This document shows, in pieces, positions 30,266 through 38,197 of a stretch of 64,000 nt of DNA. Each line of letters begins with the position of its first letter. Within the stretch, counting starts at the first letter, position 1. Source of the DNA: Oceanithermus desulfurans (GTDB lineage: Bacteria > Deinococcota > Deinococci > Deinococcales > Marinithermaceae); assembly GCF_014201675.1 (NCBI RefSeq), contig NZ_JACHEZ010000003.1:62001-126000 (forward strand). The letters run 5' to 3'. The position numbers were made by a program, and so were the translations under genes. The notes under the pieces are model-generated. The model did no database searches, was not told the origin of the DNA, and saw only the letters and a list, made by a program, of their open reading frames with translations.

Positions 30266-32587
30266 TTAGTTGCGCAGCGTCTTGCCCGTCTTGAGGGTGT
30301 GGGCGATCCGCTCCTGGGTCTTGCGGGTACCGAGCAGCTTGAGGAAGGCCTCACGCTCGAGGTCGAGGATGTCCCACTCGCTCACCTCGCGACGCGGACC
30401 GTCGCCGCCCGAGAGCACGTAGGCGAGTTCGCTGGCGATCCTGACCTCGTGGTCGGTGATCTGGCCCGCCTCGCGGAAGCTCCAGACGGCGTACTTGAGG
30501 TTGCCGAGCGCCTCCTTGCCCAGCGCGGTGATCTTGCCGCGCGCCGGGCTGACGTAGTCGGGCGCCAGGTCGAGCACCCGCTGCTTGGCGTCGGCGAGGA
30601 GGCGGTCCTTGTTCATCGAGATGCGGTCACCCTTCTGCAGGTAGCCGATCTCGAAGGCCTCGAGCGCGCTCGTCGAGGTCTTGGCCATGGCGATGACCTC
30701 GAAGGCCCGCTTGACCGCGGCGAAGGGGTCGGCTTCCGCCCCCATGGCGCCGGTGTAGGGGGCCAGGTCCTCGGTGAAGCGGAAGAGCAGCTCCTTGGTG
30801 CCGCCGCCCGCGGGGATGAGGCCCACGCCCACCTCGACCAGGCCGATGTAGCTCTCGGCCGCCGCCTGCACCCGGTCGGCGTGCAGCGTCATCTCGCAGC
30901 CGCCGCCCAGGGTGAGGCCGAAGGGCGCCACCACCACCGGGAAGGGGGCCTCGCGCAGCCGCATGGTGCTCTTCTGGAAGAGCTTCACGGCCATCTCCAG
31001 CTCGTCCCACTCGCCCTCCTGGGCCAGCATCAGGATGAGCGCCAGGTTGGCGCCGGCGGAGAAGGCGCGCTCGTCCTCGCGGCCGATCACCAGGCCGGCG
31101 AGGTCGTTTTGCTCGATGTACTTCATGCCGTAGTCGAGCATCTTGAAGATGCCCTCGCCCAGCGCGCCCATCTTGGTGCGGAACTCGAGCAGCAGCACCC
31201 CGTCGCCGAGGTCGTAGAGCCCCGCGTCCTTGGACTCCTTGACCACCTTGCCGGCGTCCTTCAGCCCCTGGATCTCGATCACGCCGGGAAGCTCGGGCAC
31301 CGGCACGTAGCCGCCCTCGAGGGCCAGCATCCGGCGCGCGGCGCCTTCCTTCTTGTAGAAGGTGCCCTCGGCCTTCTCCAGCAGCTCGGGCTTTTCCAGA
31401 CCGGCGGCGGCGATCAGCTCGGCGGTCTTGTCGAGCCCCACCGCGTCCATCTGCTCGAAGGGGCCCATCCGCCAGCCGAAGCCCCACTTGAGGGCGCGGT
31501 CCACGCTGACGAGGTCGTAGGCGATCTCCGGCGTCTTGGCCAGGGTGTAGTGGCTGCCGATGGCGAAGAGGTCGCGCAGGAAGGCGCCGTACTTGCCGGG
31601 CAGGTCGAGCACGGCGGCGATGCGCTTCGGCAGCGACAGCTGCCTGGCCTCGTCCACGCCGGGAATCTTGGGCTTCTCGCGCGGCTTGTACTCGAGCGTC
31701 TTCCAGTCGAGGGTGTAGATTTCCTTGCCCTCTTTCTTGTAGAAGCCGCACTTGGTCTTGTCGCCCAGGCAGCCGCCCTCGATGATCTTTTCCACCCACG
31801 CCGGCAGGGCGAAGTCCTCGCCGGTGGTGCGGGCCAACTCCTCGGCCACCATCTTGAGCACGTCGAGGCCGGTGAGGTCGGCGGTGCGGAAGATGGCGCT
31901 CTTGGGACGGCCGATCAGCGGGCCGGTGAGCGCGTCCACCTCGTCGATGGTGAGGTCGTGCTTCTCCATCAGCGCCACGGCCTGGAGCATGCCGTAGACG
32001 CCCAGGCGGTTGGCGATGAAGCCGGGCACGTCCTTGGCGCGCACCAGCCCCTTGCCGAGGATGCGGTCGCCGAAGTTCTCGATCGTCTCCAGCACCGCCG
32101 GGTCGGTGTGCGGGGTGGGGATGATCTCGAGCAGGTGCAGGTAGCGCGGCGGGTTGAAGAAGTGGGTGCCCAGAAAGCGCTTCTTGAAGGCCTCGCTGCG
32201 CCCCTCGAGCAGAGCCTTCATGGGGATGCCCGAGGTGTTGGAGCTCACGATCGCGTGCTCGGGGAGGACCTCTTCCAGGCGCGCGTAGAGCTCCTGCTTG
32301 GGCTCGAGCTTCTCGATGATGGCCTCGATGACCCAGTCGGCGTCCGCGAGCAGCTTCAGGTCGTCGCGGGTGTTGCCGATCGTGATCAGCGCGGCGCGGT
32401 CTTTCCGCATGAAGGCCGCGGGCCTCGCCTTCTTCGCCCGCTCGAGCCCTCGCTTCACGAACTCGAGCGGGTCGTCCTTGCCGGGTATGTCCAAAAGCAC
32501 CACCGGCACGCCGGCCGAGGCCAGCAGGGCGGCGATGCCGCTGCCCATGGTCCCTGCGCCGACTACGCCAACTTTCTTGATTCGCAT
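30266..32587 (-). CDS. fadN: Fused 3-hydroxyacyl-CoA dehydrogenase / enoyl-CoA hydratase
   Basis: 773-residue bifunctional beta-oxidation enzyme. The N-terminal dehydrogenase has the NAD motif [19 protein letters not shown] (residues 5-23), [14 protein letters not shown] near 145 and [10 protein letters not shown] near 185. A crotonase-like hydratase domain lies at about residues 440-680, with [17 protein letters not shown] (oxyanion hole) near 560. This is the FadN/YusL domain order, the reverse of E. coli FadB. GGAGGAGG precedes the ATG. The promoter carries a FadR-type operator, so the operon is probably repressed without fatty acyl-CoA. Confidence 0.93.
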   Translation of the reverse strand: MRIKKVGVVGAGTMGSGIAALLASAGVPVVLLDIPGKDDPLEFVKRGLERAKKARPAAFMRKDRAALITIGNTRDDLKLLADADWVIEAIIEKLEPKQELYARLEEVLPEHAIVSSNTSGIPMKALLEGRSEAFKKRFLGTHFFNPPRYLHLLEIIPTPHTDPAVLETIENFGDRILGKGLVRAKDVPGFIANRLGVYGMLQAVALMEKHDLTIDEVDALTGPLIGRPKSAIFRTADLTGLDVLKMVAEELARTTGEDFALPAWVEKIIEGGCLGDKTKCGFYKKEGKEIYTLDWKTLEYKPREKPKIPGVDEARQLSLPKRIAAVLDLPGKYGAFLRDLFAIGSHYTLAKTPEIAYDLVSVDRALKWGFGWRMGPFEQMDAVGLDKTAELIAAAGLEKPELLEKAEGTFYKKEGAARRMLALEGGYVPVPELPGVIEIQGLKDAGKVVKESKDAGLYDLGDGVLLLEFRTKMGALGEGIFKMLDYGMKYIEQNDLAGLVIGREDERAFSAGANLALILMLAQEGEWDELEMAVKLFQKSTMRLREAPFPVVVAPFGLTLGGGCEMTLHADRVQAAAESYIGLVEVGVGLIPAGGGTKELLFRFTEDLAPYTGAMGAEADPFAAVKRAFEVIAMAKTSTSALEAFEIGYLQKGDRISMNKDRLLADAKQRVLDLAPDYVSPARGKITALGKEALGNLKYAVWSFREAGQITDHEVRIASELAYVLSGGDGPRREVSEWDILDLEREAFLKLLGTRKTQERIAHTLKTGKTLRN

Positions 32588-32597
32588 AGCCTCCTCC

Positions 32598-32612
32598 TTA
32601 TACCGAGTATAA
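32598..32612. promoter_or_regulatory. FadR-type operator of the fadN-fadA-fadE operon
   Basis: TTATACCGAGTATAA fits at all 15 positions the pseudopalindromic consensus TTRNACYNRGTNYAA, which I recall as reported for Thermus thermophilus FadR, a TetR-family acyl-CoA-responsive repressor. It lies between the -10 box and the ribosome-binding site of fadN, where a bound repressor would block initiation. A second half-site-like TTATACCGA lies at 32615-32623. Confidence 0.75.
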
Positions 32613-32613
32613 A

Positions 32614-32641
32614 CTTATACCGACACCACACCCCTTGTCCA
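32614..32641 (-). promoter_or_regulatory. Promoter of the fadN-fadA-fadE operon
   Basis: On the minus strand TGGACA (32641-32636), a 16-base gap and TATAAG (32619-32614), each one base from consensus. The predicted start falls inside the adjacent FadR-type operator. Confidence 0.65.
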
Positions 32642-32761
32642 GTGCCGCCGCCACGTTTCGCGTCGGGACCATTCTACCCTCTGGGGGCTCCGCCCGCGGC
32701 GCCGGGTCTTACGCCCTAGCCGCGGCTGCGGCCAAGCCGTTATATTGACCTCGATGCAATC

Positions 32762-32776
32762 TTGTACCGGGTCTAC
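32762..32776. promoter_or_regulatory. Second FadR-type operator, before fadD1
   Basis: TTGTACCGGGTCTAC matches the same 15-base consensus except the last base (C for A). It sits 22 bases before the fadD1 start, just after a TATATT/TTGACC segment (32741-32750) that may contain the promoter. Confidence 0.6.
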
Positions 32777-32797
32777 CGGCCCACCGCGGAGGCGCGC

Positions 32798-34438
32798 ATG
32801 AACGAATCCCTTTGGCGAGAGCACTACGACGACGGCGTCCCCTTCCAGCTCCCCCCGCTCGAACCGCTGCCGACCACGCTCCGGCGCGTCGCCGAACGCC
32901 AGCCCCGCAGCATCGCGATCGAGTTCCTGGGTTCGCGGATCCGCTACCGCCGGTTGTGGAACGAGGCGCTGCGCTTCGCGGGCGCGCTCGCCGCCTCCGG
33001 GGTGGAACCCGGCGACCGCGTGGCCCTCATGCTGCCCAACAGCCCCCAGTTCGTCGTCGCGTTTTACGGGGCCCTGCTGGCCGGCGCGACGGTGGTCAAC
33101 GTCAACCCCATGTACACCGCCCGCGAGCTGGCCCACCAGCTCGGCGACTCGGGCGCCCGCGCACTGGTGCTGCTCGACCTGCTCTGGCCCCGCTTCGAGG
33201 AGATCCAGGACGAGTTCGCCCTCAAGACCGTGGTGCGAACCGGCCTGCAGGACTACCTGCCCTTTCCCAAGAACCGGCTCTTCCCCCTCAAGGCCCGGCG
33301 CGAGGGCAACTGGCCCCAGCGCCTGGGCGGCACCCCCTGGAAGGCCTTCCTGCGCCGCGGCCGCGAAGCCGCGGCCCCGACGCGGGAGCCGCAGCTCGAC
33401 GACCTGGCGCTGCTGCAGTACACCGGAGGCACGACGGGCACCCCCAAGGGCGCGATGCTGACGCACCGCAACCTGGCCGGCAACGCCCAACAGGTCAAGG
33501 CCTGGATCCCCGACTTTCGCGACGGCGGCGAGGTCATCCTCGGGGTCATCCCCTTCTTCCACGTCTACGGCATGACCGTGGCCATGAACCTGGCCGTCGT
33601 CGGCGGCGCCCGGCTGGTGCTGCTGCCGCGCTGGGACACCAAGCTGACGCTCGAGACCATCCAGCGCACCCGCCCCACCCTCTTCCCCGGGGTGCCCACG
33701 ATGTACGTGGCCATCAACACCTCGCCGCTCACGCCGCGCTACCGGCTCGACTCGATCCGGGCGTGCATCTCCGGCTCCGCGCCGCTGCCCGTGGAGGTGG
33801 CCCAGACCTTCGAGAAGATCACCGGCGCCAAGCTGGTCGAGGGGTACGGCCTCACCGAGTCTTCTCCCGTCACCCACGCCAACCCCATCTACGGCCGCAG
33901 AAAGAAGGGCTCCATCGGCCTGCCGCTGCCGGACGTCGAAGCGAGGATCGCCGACCCCGAAGGCCGTCCCCTCCCCCCGGGCGAGGTGGGCGAGCTGGTG
34001 GTCAAGGGGCCCAACGTGATGAAGGGGTACTGGAACCGCCCCGAGGAGACGGCGCAGACCTTGAAGGACGGCTGGCTCTTCACCGGCGACGTGGCGCGGA
34101 TGGACGCGGAGTGGTACTTCTACATCGTCGACCGCAAGAAGGACATGATCATCGCCGGCGGGTACAACATCTACCCGCGCGAGGTGGAAGAGGTGCTGTA
34201 CCAGCACCCGGCGGTCAAGGAGGCCGCGGTGGTGGGGGTGCCCGACGCCTACCGGGGTGAGACGGTGAAGGCCTTCGTGGTGCTCAAGGAAGGTTACGCG
34301 GACGAGGTGAGCGAGGAGGACCTGCGCGCCTTCGCCAGGGAACGGCTGGCCGCCTACAAGGTGCCCAAGCTGTGGGAGTTCCGCGACGACCTGCCGAAGA
34401 CGGCGGTGGGGAAGATATTGCGGAGGATGCTGAAGTAA
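32798..34438 (+). CDS. fadD1: Long-chain acyl-CoA synthetase, first copy
   Basis: AMP-forming ligase of 546 residues that activates fatty acids to acyl-CoA for the neighbouring beta-oxidation operon. Motifs: the ATP loop YTGGTTGTPKG near residues 207-217, VEGYGLTESSPVTH near 346, GWLFTGDVARMD near 425, IVDRKKDMIIAGGYNIYPRE near 443, and the C-terminal catalytic lysine region KTAVGKILRRML near 532. The ATG at 32798 is chosen because GGAGG precedes it. Its last 464 bases are nearly identical to those of fadD2, while the upstream part differs much more. Chain-length preference is unknown. Confidence 0.9.
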   Translation: MNESLWREHYDDGVPFQLPPLEPLPTTLRRVAERQPRSIAIEFLGSRIRYRRLWNEALRFAGALAASGVEPGDRVALMLPNSPQFVVAFYGALLAGATVVNVNPMYTARELAHQLGDSGARALVLLDLLWPRFEEIQDEFALKTVVRTGLQDYLPFPKNRLFPLKARREGNWPQRLGGTPWKAFLRRGREAAAPTREPQLDDLALLQYTGGTTGTPKGAMLTHRNLAGNAQQVKAWIPDFRDGGEVILGVIPFFHVYGMTVAMNLAVVGGARLVLLPRWDTKLTLETIQRTRPTLFPGVPTMYVAINTSPLTPRYRLDSIRACISGSAPLPVEVAQTFEKITGAKLVEGYGLTESSPVTHANPIYGRRKKGSIGLPLPDVEARIADPEGRPLPPGEVGELVVKGPNVMKGYWNRPEETAQTLKDGWLFTGDVARMDAEWYFYIVDRKKDMIIAGGYNIYPREVEEVLYQHPAVKEAAVVGVPDAYRGETVKAFVVLKEGYADEVSEEDLRAFARERLAAYKVPKLWEFRDDLPKTAVGKILRRMLK

Positions 34439-34450
34439 CCAGCGGCGCGA

Positions 34451-34479
34451 TCGACCTTTGCGCGCCCGGCCGGTATACT
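34451..34479 (+). promoter_or_regulatory. Promoter of fadD2
   Basis: TCGACC (34451-34456), a 17-base gap and TATACT (34474-34479) between the two synthetase genes. No FadR-type operator is visible here. Confidence 0.55.
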
Positions 34480-34506
34480 GAAGGCTAAGAAAACTGGAGG
34501 CGCAAC

Positions 34507-36174
34507 ATGGAACGACCCTGGTACGCCCATTACGACGAAGGGGTGCCGCGCGAAGTGGACTACCCCGAGGTTCCCCTCTACGAGCTGATGCGCAGGACCG
34601 CGGAGGCGAACCCCGAGAAGCAAGCCCTCGACTTCATGGGCCGACGAATGAGCTACGGCCGGCTATGGGAGGAAACGCGCCGTTTCGCGCGGGCCCTCCA
34701 GGACCTGGGGGTGCAGCCGGGCGACCGCGTGGCCATCATGCTGCCCAACGCCCCCCAGTTCATCATCGCCTTCTACGGCGCGTTGCTGGCCGGCGCCGTG
34801 GCCGTGAACACCAACCCGCTCTACACCCCGCGCGAGCTCTCGCACCAGCTGCGCGACTCGGGCGCGGAAACGCTGGTGATCCTCGACCTGCTCTGGCCCC
34901 GCTACGCGGAGGTGGCCGACGAGGTCCCGGTGAAGCGCGTGATTACCACCGGCCTGCAGGACTACCTGCCCTTCCCCAAGAACTGGCTCTTCCCGCTCAA
35001 GGCCAAGAAGGAAGGCCGCTGGGTCAACCTGCCGCGCGACCCCAAGCGCCACGACTGGAAGCGGCTGCTCCAGGCGCCGCCCAGCCCCAAGGAACACCCG
35101 ATCCAGACCGACGACCTGGCGCTCCTCCAGTACACCGGCGGCACCACCGGCGTCTCCAAGGGTGCGATGCTGACGCACCGCAACCTGATCAGCAACGTCT
35201 ACCAGGTCGACGCCTGGGAGCCCGGCCAGGTCTGGAAGAACGGCGTCATGCTCAGCGTGATCCCCTTCTTCCACGTCTACGGCATGACGGTCAGCATGAA
35301 CTACTCGGTGATGCGCGGGATGAAGATGGTGCTGCTGCCGCGCTTCGAAATCGCCGAGGTGGTGGCGGCGATCGAGAAACACCGGGTGACCCACTTCCCC
35401 GGTGTGCCCACGATGTACGTGGCCTTCAACACCTTCCCCGGCATCGAGAACCGCAACATCCGCACCATCAAGGTCTGCCTCTCGGGCGCCGCGCCGCTGC
35501 CCGTGGAGGTGGCCACCAAGTTCGAGGAGCTGACCGGAGCCAAACTGGTCGAGGGTTACGGCCTCACCGAGGCCGCGCCGGTGACCCACTGCAACCCGCT
35601 CTACGGCGAACGCAAGGTGGGCTCGATCGGGCTGCCCTTCCCCTCGGTGGACGCCTTCTGCGCCGATCCCGAGGGCAAGCCCCTCCCCCCGGGCGAGGTG
35701 GGCGAGCTGGTGGTCAAGGGGCCCAACGTGATGAAGGGGTACTGGAACCGCCCCGAGGAGACGGCGCAGACGCTGAAGGACGGCTGGCTCTTCACCGGCG
35801 ACGTGGCGCGGATGGACGAGGAGGGGTACTTCTACATCGTCGACCGCAAGAAGGACATGATCATCGCCGGCGGGTACAACATCTACCCGCGCGAAGTGGA
35901 AGAGGTGCTGTACCAGCACCCGGCGGTCAAGGAGGCCGCGGTGGTGGGGGTGCCCGACGCCTACCGGGGTGAGACGGTGAAGGCCTTCGTGGTGCTCAAG
36001 GAAGGTTACGCGGACGAGGTGAGCGAGGAGGACCTGCGCGCCTTCGCCAAGGAGCGGCTGGCCGCCTACAAGGTGCCCAAGCTGTGGGAGTTCCGCGACG
36101 ACCTGCCGAAGACGGCGGTGGGGAAGATTTTACGGAGGATGCTCAGGAAGGAAGAGGAGGAAAAGCAACGATAG
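34507..36174 (+). CDS. fadD2: Long-chain acyl-CoA synthetase, second copy
   Basis: Tandem paralogue of fadD1, 555 residues, with the same AMP-binding motifs (YTGGTTGVSKG near residue 210, VEGYGLTEAAPVTH near 350, and the same C-terminal lysine block). It carries nine extra C-terminal residues rich in E and K. TGGAGG precedes the ATG. Its own promoter lies in the gap after fadD1. Positions 35680-36143 match fadD1 33968-34431 with about nine mismatches and no gap, while the N-terminal halves are clearly diverged, which points to gene conversion. Two ligases with different N-terminal acyl-binding regions may have different substrates. Confidence 0.9.
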   Translation: MERPWYAHYDEGVPREVDYPEVPLYELMRRTAEANPEKQALDFMGRRMSYGRLWEETRRFARALQDLGVQPGDRVAIMLPNAPQFIIAFYGALLAGAVAVNTNPLYTPRELSHQLRDSGAETLVILDLLWPRYAEVADEVPVKRVITTGLQDYLPFPKNWLFPLKAKKEGRWVNLPRDPKRHDWKRLLQAPPSPKEHPIQTDDLALLQYTGGTTGVSKGAMLTHRNLISNVYQVDAWEPGQVWKNGVMLSVIPFFHVYGMTVSMNYSVMRGMKMVLLPRFEIAEVVAAIEKHRVTHFPGVPTMYVAFNTFPGIENRNIRTIKVCLSGAAPLPVEVATKFEELTGAKLVEGYGLTEAAPVTHCNPLYGERKVGSIGLPFPSVDAFCADPEGKPLPPGEVGELVVKGPNVMKGYWNRPEETAQTLKDGWLFTGDVARMDEEGYFYIVDRKKDMIIAGGYNIYPREVEEVLYQHPAVKEAAVVGVPDAYRGETVKAFVVLKEGYADEVSEEDLRAFAKERLAAYKVPKLWEFRDDLPKTAVGKILRRMLRKEEEEKQR

Positions 36175-36202
36175 CTGCTATTTCTATTTGATATCATTGC
36201 AT

Positions 36203-38197
36203 ATGGTTATCGAAGAGCTGAGGATAAAGAATTTTCGTTGTTTCGGCCCTGACGGTGTAAATATACACCTGGGAGACAACCTCACGGCATTCGTCGGAGA
36301 CAACGGTTCCGGGAAGACCGCAGCATTTCTAGCGCTCTCCCGACTTTTTGGTATCACACCTTCCGATCGAGCGGTTCGAAAGCAGGACTTTCATGTGGGC
36401 AAAGATATAAGCGAATTAGAAACAGGCGAACCGTTGTCAATTGAAGTAGTCTTCGGATTCCCCGAACTAAGCGACTCTGACGATATTGAAGCTATCAATG
36501 CCGTCCCAGAGTTCTTTTCTCAAATGGCCGCATCTGCACCGGGTGCCCCACTCAAAGCAAGGATGCGTTTAGAGGCAACATGGACTGACGACGGCACACC
36601 CGATGGCAGCATAGAAGAGGACCTCCGATGGGTAACAACACTCGACGAAGAATACGACTGGGACAGCTGTACACGCGTACATGCTGTTGAACGCAGCTCG
36701 ATACAGCTTATCTACATTCCCGCGTCTCGAAACGCCGCTAAGCAGGCAACAGCTTTGTTAAATGGGCGTCTTTGGCGAGCGGCAAGGTGGTCTGATAGCT
36801 TCCGAGATAAGATCAAGTCAATCTCGGAAGATGTTCAGCAAGAGTTCAAGCTAGAGACAGCTGTTGACTTCGTTTTGGAACGACTTACCAAGCGCTGGCG
36901 ACAAGTCCATGCCCAAGATACGTATTCTGAACCAAACCTACGCCTGATAGAAAGTAGATTTGAAGAGCTGGTACGCAAAGTGGAAATCACACTCTCACCC
37001 GATGAGGCTGGGTATGAACGTACAATTACAGACCTCAGCGATGGGCAGCATTCGCTTTTTCACATCGCGCTCACTGCTGCAACCCTCGAAATTGAAAGGG
37101 ACGCCTTAACTAAAGACGCAGATGAAAGCGCATTTGATCATGATAAGCTCCGGCGAGCGAATCTCACCTTCCTTGCGGTTGAAGAGCCGGAGAACAACCT
37201 TTCGCCGTTTTATCTTTCGCGTGTAATCAAGCTTGCACGCGAAATTGGCGCACACGAATCGGCGCAGGTTGCTATATCAAGTCATTCACCGGCAATTCTT
37301 AGCCGAATTGAGCCGGAAGAAGTGCGCTACTTTCGGCTAGATCAAGAATCTCGGTCAGCAATTGTTCAGGAGATTTCGATGCCAGAAAACGACGAAGAGG
37401 CAAGCCGGTACGTACGACTCGCCGTCAGGGCCTACCCTGAACTTTACTTCGCACGCTTTGTCATCCTAGGCGAAGGCGATTCCGAACGCTTAGTGATTCC
37501 GCGCGTCGCTGACGCCATGGGCATTCAGCTCGATCCCTCGTTCGTCCCAGTCGTACCGCTTGGTGGTCGGCATGTCTATCACTTCTGGAAACTACTCGAT
37601 GATCTCGAAATCCCTCATGCAACCCTACTGGACCTCGATCTTGGCCGCAAGCATGGCGGCGCAAACCTTATTAAGTATGTCGTTGAAAAACTTATGGAAT
37701 TTGGTAATGACATGAGTAATAATCCGCTGGTAGAGTCCGGCACCATTGATCCCACCAATGTAGGTAGCATTGAGGATAAAGATTTGATGGATAGAGGTCT
37801 TGACCACCCCTGGCTGCAAGCCTTGAGGGAGGAAAGGATATTCTTTTCATATCCGCTGGACGTCGATTTCGCCATGTTAAAGGCTTTTCCATCCGCTTAT
37901 CAACACACGAGGCCTGGTGGTACCGGCCCACGCAGCGATAGCGATGAAGAAACGAAGAATAAGAAGAAGTTAACAACGCTTAAGACCGGCGGCATTCCTG
38001 AATTGTACGACGAAAGCTACGACGACGAATTTATGTGGTACCCCTACCTTTTCCTTAATAGGAGCAAACCAGAAACCCATATCGCTGCACTTGCACGGAT
38101 TGACATAGGCGAACTCGCTGCAAACGCACCCACGGAGCTTGATGCACTTATCCAACTCGTGAAGGAGACGCTTGGGCTTGAGGGTGATCGCGAATGA
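36203..38197 (+). CDS. gajA: OLD-family ATPase/TOPRIM nuclease (GajA-like, Gabija)
   Basis: 664 residues. The N-terminal SMC/ABC-type ATPase has Walker A GDNGSGKT (32-39), signature LSDGQHS (about 277-283), Walker B FLAVEEPENNLSP (about 322-334) and the H-loop SSHSPAILSRI (about 359). A C-terminal TOPRIM domain shows the acidic motifs LGEGDSERL (about 421) and LLDLDLG (about 474), and a late KPETH. This is the class 2 OLD layout used by GajA, which nicks phage DNA. It overlaps the helicase gene by four bases. The ATG at 36203 is chosen by alignment to the usual N-terminus; a TTG at 36188 is possible. G+C is near 48%, far below the neighbours. GajA of Bacillus is shorter (about 578). Confidence 0.85.
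   Translation: MVIEELRIKNFRCFGPDGVNIHLGDNLTAFVGDNGSGKTAAFLALSRLFGITPSDRAVRKQDFHVGKDISELETGEPLSIEVVFGFPELSDSDDIEAINAVPEFFSQMAASAPGAPLKARMRLEATWTDDGTPDGSIEEDLRWVTTLDEEYDWDSCTRVHAVERSSIQLIYIPASRNAAKQATALLNGRLWRAARWSDSFRDKIKSISEDVQQEFKLETAVDFVLERLTKRWRQVHAQDTYSEPNLRLIESRFEELVRKVEITLSPDEAGYERTITDLSDGQHSLFHIALTAATLEIERDALTKDADESAFDHDKLRRANLTFLAVEEPENNLSPFYLSRVIKLAREIGAHESAQVAISSHSPAILSRIEPEEVRYFRLDQESRSAIVQEISMPENDEEASRYVRLAVRAYPELYFARFVILGEGDSERLVIPRVADAMGIQLDPSFVPVVPLGGRHVYHFWKLLDDLEIPHATLLDLDLGRKHGGANLIKYVVEKLMEFGNDMSNNPLVESGTIDPTNVGSIEDKDLMDRGLDHPWLQALREERIFFSYPLDVDFAMLKAFPSAYQHTRPGGTGPRSDSDEETKNKKKLTTLKTGGIPELYDESYDDEFMWYPYLFLNRSKPETHIAALARIDIGELAANAPTELDALIQLVKETLGLEGDRE

Noticed and set aside
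32762-32797. Upstream TTG start for fadD1 adding 12 residues
   Set aside because: It would begin inside the FadR-type operator and the ribosome-binding site points to the ATG at 32798.
34663-35919. Minus-strand frames opposite both acyl-CoA synthetases
   Set aside because: Histidine/valine/glycine-rich shadows repeated in both copies because the genes are paralogues.
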